Shown here piece after piece: positions 1-5,898 of a stretch of DNA of 13,604 bases (positions are counted from its first letter, which is position 1; each line of letters opens with the position of its first letter). Where the stretch lies: the NCBI GenBank assembly GCA_046566095.1, contig JBKHXI010000004.1:1-13604 (forward strand), given 5' to 3'. The stretch comes from CAMPJU01 sp046566095 (GTDB lineage Bacteria > Pseudomonadota > Gammaproteobacteria > Xanthomonadales > Xanthomonadaceae). Below the pieces are notes generated by a model, which saw only the letters and a program-made list of their open reading frames with translations, made no database searches and was not told where the DNA came from. Made by a program: the position numbers and the translations under genes.

Positions 1-228
1 TTCACCGGACTGCCGCGCGAGCCCGAGTGGGAGCGTTCGCGGACCCTGCCGCTGTTCCTGCCGGGCGCGCAGGCGATGCGCGGCTGGCTGCCGGACTGGG
101 CCGCGGTCCAGGTCGACCTCGGCCGGCGCGACCGCGCCATCGACGCCGGCGAACTGCCGGCTCCGCCGCCCGCGCGGCGGCTTCCCCTTCCCGGCGGCGC
201 ATCCGCGCCGCCCGCAACCGGCGCCTGA
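1..228 (+). CDS. cvpA: CvpA family protein, C-terminal part (5' end outside window)
   Basis: Only the last 75 codons are present, read in frame 1 and ending in TGA at 226-228. The segment begins FTGLPREPEWERSRTLPLF and continues with AQAMRGWLPDW. This matches the layout of the CvpA C-terminus, where a last membrane segment is followed by a T-G-x5-W-x-x-S-x-x-x-P-x-F motif. CvpA is an inner-membrane protein linked to colicin V export and, in other bacteria, to bile-salt or envelope-stress resistance; its exact role is unsettled. The terminal ~25 residues are a Pro/Ala/Arg-rich tail with no recognisable motif. The stop lies 18 nt before purF, the classical cvpA-purF arrangement, so the two are probably co-transcribed. 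The identification rests on the short C-terminal match plus this context. Confidence 0.75.
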   Translation, partial: FTGLPREPEWERSRTLPLFLPGAQAMRGWLPDWAAVQVDLGRRDRAIDAGELPAPPPARRLPLPGGASAPPATGA

Positions 229-246
229 GCGCCAGGACACAGGACC

Positions 247-1719
247 ATGTGCGGCATCGTCGGCATCGTGGGAACCACCGAGGTCGCGGGCGCGCTGTAC
301 GACGGGCTGACCGTCCTGCAGCACCGCGGCCAGGACGCGGCCGGCATCGCCACCGCGGACGGTTCGCATCTGCACCTGCAGAAGGGCAACGGGCTGGTAC
401 GCGACGTGTTCGACGCGCGCCGGATGCGGCTGCTGACCGGGCGCGTGGGCATCGGCCACTGCCGCTATCCGACCGCGGGCGCGGAGGGCGACGACGAGGC
501 CCAGCCGTTCTACGTCAATTCCCCGTACGGCATCGCGCTGGCGCACAACGGCAACCTGGTCAACGCCGACGCGCTGCGCCGCGAGGTGTTCGAGCAGGAC
601 CGCCGCAACATCAACACCGAATCGGACTCGGAGGTGCTGCTGAACGTGTTCGCGCACGAGCTCGACACCCAGCGCACGCTGACCCCGGACACCGTGTTCC
701 GCGCGATCGAGGGCGTGCACCGGCGCTGCGTCGGCGGCTATGCGGCGGTGGCCCTGGTGCTCGGGCTGGGGATGGTGGCCTTCCGCGACCCGCACGGGAT
801 CCGGCCGCTGGTGCTGGGCCGTCGCAGGCTCCAGGACGGCGGCGAGGAATACATGGTCGCTTCCGAATCGGTGGCGCTGGACGTGCTCGGCTTCGAGCGG
901 ATGCGCGACGTGGCGCCCGGCGAGGGCGTGGTGGTGACCGCGCGCGGCGAGCTGCACACCCGTGCCTGCGCGCCGCCCGCTAGGCACACGCCGTGCATCT
1001 TCGAGTACGTCTACCTGGCGCGCCCGGACTCGATGATCGAGGACGTTTCGGTGCACAAGGCGCGGATGCGCATGGGCGTCAAGCTCGGCGAGAAGATCCT
1101 GCGCGAGCGCCCCGACCACGACATCGACGTGGTGATCCCGATCCCGGACACCTCGCGCGATTCGGCGCTGGAGATCGCCAACGTGCTCGGGGTGAAGTAC
1201 CGCGAGGGCTTCATCAAGAACCGCTACGTCGGCCGCACCTTCATCATGCCGGGGCAGGGCGAGCGGGTGAAGTCGGTCAAGCGCAAGCTCAACCCGATCC
1301 CGCTGGAGTTCAAGGGCCGGGTGGTGCTGCTGGTGGACGATTCGATCGTGCGCGGCACTACCTCGCGGCAGATCGTGCAGATGGCGCGCGAGGCCGGCGC
1401 GCGCAAGGTCTACTTCGCCTCGGCGGCGCCGCCGGTGCGGCACGCCAACGTCTACGGCATCGACATGCCGGCGCCTTCGGAACTGGTGGCGCACGGGCGC
1501 AGCGAGCGCGAGGTGCAGGAGCTGCTCGGCTGCGACTGGCTGGTCTACCAGGACCTGGCGGACCTGGAGGCCGCGGTGTCTGGGCCCAAGCAGAACATCC
1601 GCCAGTTCGATTCGTCCTGCTTCAACGGCCAGTACGTGACCGGCATCGAGGACGGCTACTTCGAGCGGATCGGGCAGCTGCGTTCGGACGAGGCCAAGAC
1701 CACGCGTCGGGCGTCGTGA
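247..1719 (+). CDS. purF: Amidophosphoribosyltransferase (glutamine PRPP amidotransferase)
   Basis: This is the first committed enzyme of de novo purine synthesis: it transfers the amide nitrogen of glutamine to PRPP to give 5-phosphoribosylamine. The 490-residue product starts MCGIVGIVG, so Cys2 is the N-terminal nucleophile exposed once Met1 is removed, and there is no propeptide. The glutaminase domain shows LQHRGQDAAG (residues 24-33) and HNGNLVN (from 100). The phosphoribosyltransferase domain carries the PRPP loop VVLLVDDSIVRGTTS at 359-373. The end (SSCFNGQYVTGIEDGYF) resembles the E. coli type of ~505 residues, which has no Fe-S cluster. A weak AGGA lies upstream of the ATG; the Cys2 requirement fixes the start. 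It follows cvpA by 18 nt. No T-tract hairpin follows the gene. Purine-dependent control is expected from the family, but I see no PurR operator. Confidence 0.98.
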   Translation: MCGIVGIVGTTEVAGALYDGLTVLQHRGQDAAGIATADGSHLHLQKGNGLVRDVFDARRMRLLTGRVGIGHCRYPTAGAEGDDEAQPFYVNSPYGIALAHNGNLVNADALRREVFEQDRRNINTESDSEVLLNVFAHELDTQRTLTPDTVFRAIEGVHRRCVGGYAAVALVLGLGMVAFRDPHGIRPLVLGRRRLQDGGEEYMVASESVALDVLGFERMRDVAPGEGVVVTARGELHTRACAPPARHTPCIFEYVYLARPDSMIEDVSVHKARMRMGVKLGEKILRERPDHDIDVVIPIPDTSRDSALEIANVLGVKYREGFIKNRYVGRTFIMPGQGERVKSVKRKLNPIPLEFKGRVVLLVDDSIVRGTTSRQIVQMAREAGARKVYFASAAPPVRHANVYGIDMPAPSELVAHGRSEREVQELLGCDWLVYQDLADLEAAVSGPKQNIRQFDSSCFNGQYVTGIEDGYFERIGQLRSDEAKTTRRAS

Positions 1720-1903
1720 GGCCGCGCCGGGACTGCACGCCCGCGGCTGCGGTGGCGCGGGCGACGGCGCGCTGCGGGGAAGGCCATCGCCGCCGCGGCG
1801 GCTCCGCCATGGACCGGCGGCGCACCGGCTCCCACATCGAGCCGCGGCCGTGCGGGCGCCGCCCGGCGCGAGGGGCCGGCGGCGCGCGCGGCATGGCGCG
1901 GCG

Positions 1904-2713
1904 GTGAGCGGTTCTCTGTTCGAAGCCGCGCGCGCCTGCCTGGCGGCCGCCACGGCTTCGGAGAAGCTGGCGCGCACCCGCGCCGCGGCGGCGGCGTTCG
2001 CGGCCGGGGCGCTGGCCACGCCCGCCACTGCGCCGCCGCCGGCGCCGATCCGGATGCCCGGGCGCCCGCCGCGCCCGCGGCTGGTGCACCCGCGCGCATT
2101 GCCGCGGCGCGGCCTGGGCAGCGACGAGGGACGCGTGGCCTTCGTGCACGCCATCGCCCACATCGAGTTCAACGCCATCGACCTGGCCTGGGACGCCGTC
2201 TACCGTTTCCGCGGCCTGCCGGCGGACTACTACGCCGACTGGGTGCGCGTGGCCGACGACGAGGCCCGGCACTTCGCCCTGCTGCGCGCGCGCCTGCGCG
2301 AGCTGGGCGCCGACTACGGCGATTTCGACGCCCACAACGGCCTGTGGGAAATGGCCGAGAAGACTGCCGGCGACGGACTGGCGCGGATGGCGCTGGTGCC
2401 GCGGGTGCTGGAGGCGCGCGGCCTGGACGTGACGCCCGGCATGATCGCCAGGCTGCGCGGGCTCGGCGACCAGGACACCGCCGACATCCTGGCGCTGATC
2501 CTGCGCGAGGAGGTCGCGCACGTGGCGGCCGGCAGCCGCTGGTTCCGCTGGCATTGCGAACGCGCCGGGGTGGAGCCCGCCGCGACCTTCCGCCGGCTGC
2601 TGCGCGAATACGCGCGGCCGGTGCTGCACGGCTCGTTCAACCGCCCGGCGCGGCTGGCCGCCGGTTTCGATGCCGAGGAACTCGACACCCTCGACCGCCT
2701 CGCCACGCCGTAG
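1904..2713 (+). CDS. DUF455 family ferritin-like protein
   Basis: The 269-residue product has the helical pattern of the DUF455 ferritin-like family, whose function is unknown. Candidate di-iron ligands are E88 (HIEFNAIDL), E120 and H123 (DDEARH), a Glu in the next helix (E149 or E170), and E203 and H206 (REEVAH). Two ExxH motifs plus a Glu in the first core helix are what a carboxylate-bridged di-iron four-helix bundle needs. GTG 1904 was chosen because MSGSLFEAARACLAAATASEKLART is where family similarity seems to begin; upstream codons are Arg/Gly/Pro-rich. There is no clear ribosome binding site, so the start is uncertain. Residues ~45-75 are an Ala/Pro-rich linker. The stop codon TAG (2711-2713) lies inside the GTAG head of a REP element. 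The gene is tail-to-tail with lpxH. Confidence 0.85.
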   Translation: MSGSLFEAARACLAAATASEKLARTRAAAAAFAAGALATPATAPPPAPIRMPGRPPRPRLVHPRALPRRGLGSDEGRVAFVHAIAHIEFNAIDLAWDAVYRFRGLPADYYADWVRVADDEARHFALLRARLRELGADYGDFDAHNGLWEMAEKTAGDGLARMALVPRVLEARGLDVTPGMIARLRGLGDQDTADILALILREEVAHVAAGSRWFRWHCERAGVEPAATFRRLLREYARPVLHGSFNRPARLAAGFDAEELDTLDRLATP

Positions 2714-2783
2714 GCGCGGGCCTTGCTCGCGATCGCCGCGTGCCGCCTGCGCCGTCCGGATCGCGCCCAAGGGGCGCTCCTAC
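2710..2783. repeat. REP doublet (REPIN-like), copy 1
   Basis: A 74-nt element made of two facing REP units. The left unit, type B, is at 2710-2734 (GTAGGCGCGGGCCTTG then CTCGCGATC). The right unit, type A, lies on the other strand at 2759-2783 and ends CGCTCCTAC, so that strand starts GTAGGAGCGCCCC. Each unit is a small hairpin with a GTAG head, as in RAYT-transposase-mobilised REPs. The GTAG of the left head includes the DUF455 stop codon. It sits between the convergent DUF455 and lpxH genes, the usual place for such repeats. Confidence 0.85.
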
Positions 2784-2800
2784 GGGTCCGGTCGCCCGCC

Positions 2801-2874
2801 GTAGGCGCGGGCCTTGCCCGCGATCGCCGCGTGCCGGCAGCGCGGTCCGGATCGCGCCCAAGGGGCGCTCCTGC
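2801..2874. repeat. REP doublet (REPIN-like), copy 2
   Basis: A second 74-nt element, offset exactly 91 nt from copy 1 and in the same orientation. By eye 69 of 74 positions are identical. Type B unit at 2801-2825, type A on the opposite strand at 2850-2874. The type A head is degenerate (GCAG instead of GTAG). It ends 13 nt before the lpxH stop codon. Confidence 0.85.
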
Positions 2875-2886
2875 GGTCGTGGCAGG

Positions 2887-3618
2887 TCACAGGGCCTGCA
2901 GGCGCATCCCGTCGGCGTCCACGCGCAGCACCGAGCCCTGTTCGTACCAGTCGCCCAGCACCACCCGCCGGCAGGCGCGGCCGCCGACCTGGAGCGCGTG
3001 CAGCGCCGGGCGATGGGTGTGCCCGTGGATCATGGTCGACAGTCCGTAGCGCGCGAAGGTCGCGTCGACCGCCTGCGGGGCGACATCGGCGATCGTCTCG
3101 ATCGTGCCGGCGTCCTGCAGGCCGGACTGGTGGGCGCGGCTCGCCGCCCGCGCCTGGCGGGCGAAGTCCGCGCGCGCGGCCAGCGGCTGGGCCAGGAACC
3201 CCGCCTGCCAGTCCGGATCGCGGGTGCGGGCGCGGAACGACTGGTAGTCGCTGTCGCCGGTGCACAGGGTGTCGCCGTGCAGCAGCAGCACCGGCTCGCC
3301 GCCCAGCACGACCACCGCGGGATCCGGCAGGATGCGCATGCCGGCACGGCGCGCGTAGTCCTCGCCGAGCAGGAAGTCGCGGTTGCCGCGGATGAAGAAC
3401 ACCGGCACGCCGGCCGCGACCAGGGCGCGCAGCCGCGCCGCTACGAACTCGCCGAGCGGCGAGGGATCGTCGTCGCCGATCCAGGCCTCGAACAGGTCGC
3501 CGAGGATGTAGAGCGCGTCGGCGCCGGCCGCCTGCTCGCGCAGGAAGCGGCCGAACAGTTCGGCGATGTGCGGACGCGCCGCGTCCAGGTGCAGGTCGGA
3601 GACGAACAGCGTGGCCAT
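2887..3618 (-). CDS. lpxH: UDP-2,3-diacylglucosamine diphosphatase LpxH
   Basis: Hydrolyses UDP-2,3-diacylglucosamine to lipid X and UMP, the fourth step of lipid A synthesis, at the inner-membrane surface. The 243-residue product has the calcineurin-like metallophosphatase signature in order: DLHL with D8 and H10, GDLFE with D41, GNRD with N79, H114 in LLLHGDT, and HGHTHRP with H198 and H200. Length matches the family (~240). The start MATLFVSDLHL puts the first metal ligands in the usual place; codons upstream derive from an intergenic repeat and were rejected. A TACAAT hexamer ends 6 nt before the ATG and there is no Shine-Dalgarno, so the mRNA may be leaderless. It is divergent from gltX and convergent with the DUF455 gene. 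Confidence 0.96.
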   Translation of the reverse strand: MATLFVSDLHLDAARPHIAELFGRFLREQAAGADALYILGDLFEAWIGDDDPSPLGEFVAARLRALVAAGVPVFFIRGNRDFLLGEDYARRAGMRILPDPAVVVLGGEPVLLLHGDTLCTGDSDYQSFRARTRDPDWQAGFLAQPLAARADFARQARAASRAHQSGLQDAGTIETIADVAPQAVDATFARYGLSTMIHGHTHRPALHALQVGGRACRRVVLGDWYEQGSVLRVDADGMRLQAL

Positions 3619-3624
3619 CGCGGC

Positions 3625-3651
3625 ATTGTAGGCGCTCGCCCGGTCCGGCAA
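3625..3651 (-). promoter_or_regulatory. Putative lpxH promoter giving a leaderless mRNA
   Basis: On the minus strand a TACAAT -10-like hexamer covers 3625-3630. TTGCCG (3646-3651) lies 15 nt upstream as a possible -35. Exactly 6 nt separate the -10 from the ATG at 3616-3618, so initiation would fall on or next to the A of the start codon. The prediction is by eye. Confidence 0.5.
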
Positions 3652-3660
3652 CCCGCCCTG

Positions 3661-3741
3661 TCGTCCCGAGCACAGCGGGGGACCTGCCCATCGGCTGTCG
3701 GCCAGGAGCAAAGCAGGTCCCTCGCTGCGCTCGGGAGACGA
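3661..3741. repeat. 81-bp imperfect inverted repeat between lpxH and gltX
   Basis: The left arm (3661-3687) starts TCGTCCCGAGCACAGCG and the right arm (3713-3741) ends GCTGCGCTCGGGAGACGA. The arms pair along nearly their whole ~27-nt length around a 25-nt loop. The arm sequence resembles the CCCGAGCGCAGCGAGGGACCTGC-like dispersed intergenic repeats common in proteobacterial genomes. It lies in the 287-nt spacer between the divergent lpxH and gltX genes. No T-tract follows, so it is not a classical terminator. Confidence 0.75.
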
Positions 3742-3786
3742 AGGGGGAGGGAGGCGTCTCCGCCGGGGTCCTCCCCCGGGACCGGC

Positions 3787-3792
3787 TAAAAT
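3787..3792 (+). promoter_or_regulatory. Possible -10 element for gltX-zur
   Basis: TAAAAT within an otherwise GC-rich spacer, 113 nt upstream of the gltX ATG. I find no convincing -35 at 16-18 nt. It is the best -10-like hexamer in the lpxH-gltX spacer on this strand. Confidence 0.3.
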
Positions 3793-3905
3793 CCTGTCCT
3801 CCGCAAGCATCCGTTCCAGGGTCGCGGCTTCCGCGACCGCGCCTTGCGGGCGTACCTGCCGATACCGCGTCTTCCGAAACCACGCCTTCCTCCGAGCCCC
3901 AACGC

Positions 3906-5312
3906 ATGGCCTGCCGCACCCGCTTCGCCCCCAGTCCCACCGGTTACCTGCACATCGGCGGGGCGCGCACCGCGCTGTACTGCTGGCTGGAGGCGCGCCG
4001 CCGGGGCGGCCAGTTCCTCCTGCGGATCGAGGACACCGACCGCGAGCGCAGCACCCAGGCCGCGATCGACGCGATCCTGCAGGCCATGGACTGGCTGGGC
4101 CTGGACTACGACGAGGGCCCGATCTACCAGACCGCGCGACTGGACCGGTACCGCGAGGTCGCCCGGCAACTGCTGGACGCCGGCAAGGCCTACTACGCCT
4201 ACGAGTCGCGCGAGGAACTCGAGGCGATGCGCGAGGCGGCGATGGCGAGGGGCGACAAGCCGCGCTACGCGGGTACCGCCCGCGACGCAGGCCTGCCGTA
4301 CCGCGACGACCCGAACCGGGTGCTGCGCCTGAAGAACCCGCTCGAGGGCAGCGTCGCCTGGGACGACAAGGTCAAGGGCCGGATCGAGATCGCCAACAGC
4401 GAGCTGGACGACCTGGTGCTGCTGCGCCCGGACGGCCATCCCACCTACAACTTCGCGGTGGTGGTCGACGACCTGGACATGCGCATCACCGACGTGGTCC
4501 GCGGCGACGACCACGTCAACAACACCCCGCGCCAGATCAACATCTACCGCGCGCTCGGCGCGCCGGTGCCGGCGTTCGCGCACCTGCCGATGATCCTGGA
4601 CGAGCACGGCGCCAAGCTGTCCAAGCGCACCGGCGCGGCCGACGTGATGCAGTACCGCGACGCCGGCTACCTGCCGCACGCGCTGCTCAACTACCTGGCG
4701 CGGCTGGGCTGGTCGCACGGCGACCGGGAGCTGTTCTCGATCGCCGAGCTGCAGGCCCTGTTCGACCTCAAGGACGTCAACGCCAAGGCGGCGCGCCTGG
4801 ACATGGCCAAGCTCGGCTGGCTCAACCAGCAGTACCTGAAGACCGACGATCCGGCGGACGTCGGCCGGCACCTGGAATGGCACCTGCGCGCGGCCGGCTA
4901 CGACCTGGCGCGCGGCCCGGCGCCCGCCGACCTCGTGATCGCGCTGCGCGAGCGCGCCCAGACGCTGAAGGAGATGGCGGAGAAGTCGGCCTGCTTCTTC
5001 GGGCCGCTGCGCCACTACGACGAGGCGGCGGTGGCCAGGCACCTCGGGCCGGCCGCGCGTCCGGCGCTGGCCGAGGCGCGGGCGCGCCTGGCCGCGCTGG
5101 GAGAATGGAATCCGGAGGCGATCGCCGCCGCGCTGCAGGCGACCGCCGCGGCGCTGGGCCTGGGCATGGGCAAGGTCGCCCAGCCGTTGCGGGTCGCGAT
5201 CACCGGCACCCAGGTCAGCCCGGACATCGGCCACACCGTGTACCTGGCCGGCCGGGACGAGGCCCTGGCCAGGATCGACGCCGCCCTGCGCATGGCTCCC
5301 GAGGCCAGCTGA
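3906..5312 (+). CDS. gltX: Glutamate--tRNA ligase
   Basis: Class I aminoacyl-tRNA synthetase that charges tRNA(Glu) with glutamate in the cytoplasm. The 468-residue product begins RFAPSPTGYLHIGGARTAL, with the HIGH-type motif as HIGG (residues 16-19). The second signature KLSKR is at 237-241, followed by GAADVMQYRDAGYLPHALLNYLA. An anticodon-binding helical domain fills the C-terminal third. Length equals the family (~470). The cysteine-rich zinc module that E. coli GltX has around residues 98-127 is absent here; that stretch is AYYAYESREELEAMREAAM. The ATG at 3906 is chosen because the catalytic fold starts immediately after it; no strong ribosome binding site is visible. It is followed one nucleotide later by zur, implying one transcript. 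Confidence 0.98.
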   Translation: MACRTRFAPSPTGYLHIGGARTALYCWLEARRRGGQFLLRIEDTDRERSTQAAIDAILQAMDWLGLDYDEGPIYQTARLDRYREVARQLLDAGKAYYAYESREELEAMREAAMARGDKPRYAGTARDAGLPYRDDPNRVLRLKNPLEGSVAWDDKVKGRIEIANSELDDLVLLRPDGHPTYNFAVVVDDLDMRITDVVRGDDHVNNTPRQINIYRALGAPVPAFAHLPMILDEHGAKLSKRTGAADVMQYRDAGYLPHALLNYLARLGWSHGDRELFSIAELQALFDLKDVNAKAARLDMAKLGWLNQQYLKTDDPADVGRHLEWHLRAAGYDLARGPAPADLVIALRERAQTLKEMAEKSACFFGPLRHYDEAAVARHLGPAARPALAEARARLAALGEWNPEAIAAALQATAAALGLGMGKVAQPLRVAITGTQVSPDIGHTVYLAGRDEALARIDAALRMAPEAS

Positions 5313-5313
5313 C

Positions 5314-5817
5314 ATGCCGCGCCCCCCCGCCGCCTGCACCGACCCCGCGCATCACGTCCACGACGCCAGCGCCTTCGTGGCGGCGGTCGAGCGCGCCTGC
5401 CGCGAGCGCGGCCTGCGCCTGACGCCGGTGCGCGCGCGGGTGCTCGGGCTGATCGCGCAGTCGCCGCGGCCGCTCAAGGCCTACGACCTGCTGGACCTGA
5501 TCCGCGAGGGCAACCGCGAGGGCGCCGATCCGCCGGGTGCGGCCGCGCCGCCGACGGTCTACCGCGCGCTCGACTTCCTGCTGGCCAACGGCTTCATCCA
5601 CAAGCTCGAATCGGTCAACGCGTTCGTGGCCTGCCACCATCCGGAGACCGATCAGCATTCGGTGCCGTTCCTGATCTGCATCCGCTGCCATGCCGCGGTC
5701 GAGCTGGAGGACCGCAAGGTGGTCGCGCTGCTCGACGAACGCGCGCGCGCGCTGGGCTTCGAGCCGCAGGCGCAGACCCTGGAAGTGCACGGCCTCTGCG
5801 CCCGCTGCATCCGTTGA
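5314..5817 (+). CDS. zur: Fur-family transcriptional regulator, probably Zur
   Basis: A 167-residue Fur-superfamily repressor. The winged-helix DNA-binding domain includes LRLTPVRARVLGLI (residues 35-48) and the recognition region PPTVYRALDFLLANGFIHKLES (79-100). The dimerisation domain has two structural-zinc CxxC pairs, C122/C125 (CIRC) and C162/C165 (CARC), plus candidate regulatory ligands C107, H108, H109 and H115. The CHHPETDQHSVPFLICIRC pattern fits Zur better than Fur, which typically has HHDH. Zur binds Zn(II) and represses zinc-uptake genes. The context supports this: the convergent neighbour is a His-rich ZnuD-like receptor with a Zur-box match upstream. The ATG lies one nucleotide after the gltX stop. 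Residues 65-79 (EGNREGADPPGAAAP) form a slightly long Gly/Pro-rich loop before the recognition helix. Confidence 0.88.
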   Translation: MPRPPAACTDPAHHVHDASAFVAAVERACRERGLRLTPVRARVLGLIAQSPRPLKAYDLLDLIREGNREGADPPGAAAPPTVYRALDFLLANGFIHKLESVNAFVACHHPETDQHSVPFLICIRCHAAVELEDRKVVALLDERARALGFEPQAQTLEVHGLCARCIR

Positions 5818-5819
5818 CG

Positions 5820-5846
5820 AAAAAAAGGGCGCCGCGAACGGCGCCC
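5820..5846 (-). terminator. Rho-independent terminator of the znuD-like gene
   Basis: An 8-bp perfect stem GGGCGCCG/CGGCGCCC with loop CGAA (5827-5846). It is preceded on the plus strand by seven A's (5820-5826), so the minus-strand transcript ends in a U-tract. It lies about 53 nt past the receptor stop and 2 nt past the zur stop. On the plus strand there is no T-tract, so it serves mainly the minus strand. Confidence 0.85.
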
Positions 5847-5857
5847 ATCCTGGAGAG

Positions 5858-5878
5858 GGCGGGCGCCGGGCGCCCGCC
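5858..5878. repeat. Perfect 10-bp inverted repeat downstream of the znuD-like gene
   Basis: GGCGGGCGCC (5858-5867) and GGCGCCCGCC (5869-5878) flank a single G. In RNA the inner pairs would open to form a loop. It lies between the receptor stop codon and the terminator and could act as an extra 3'-end stabilising hairpin. Confidence 0.6.
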
Positions 5879-5898
5879 GTGGAAAGCGGGAATCGAAG

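Noticed and set aside
1789..1802. Perfect palindrome GCCGCCGCGGCGGC after purF as a terminator
   Set aside because: No loop and no T-tract; GC-rich palindromes of this kind arise easily by chance at this composition.
1809..1907. Small 32-codon frame (MDRRRTGSHIEP...) overlapping the DUF455 start by GTGA
   Set aside because: No ribosome binding site, Arg/Gly-rich composition and no family similarity; likely chance in GC-rich spacer.
3786..5339. 517-codon minus-strand open frame opposite gltX
   Set aside because: It is antisense to a gene with all GluRS motifs. The composition (Val/Gln/Arg/Gly-rich) is typical of a high-GC antisense artefact.
5827..5846. Hairpin after zur as a plus-strand terminator
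   Set aside because: The sequence after the stem on the plus strand (ATCCTGG) has no T-run; the A-run precedes it, so it fits the minus-strand receptor gene.
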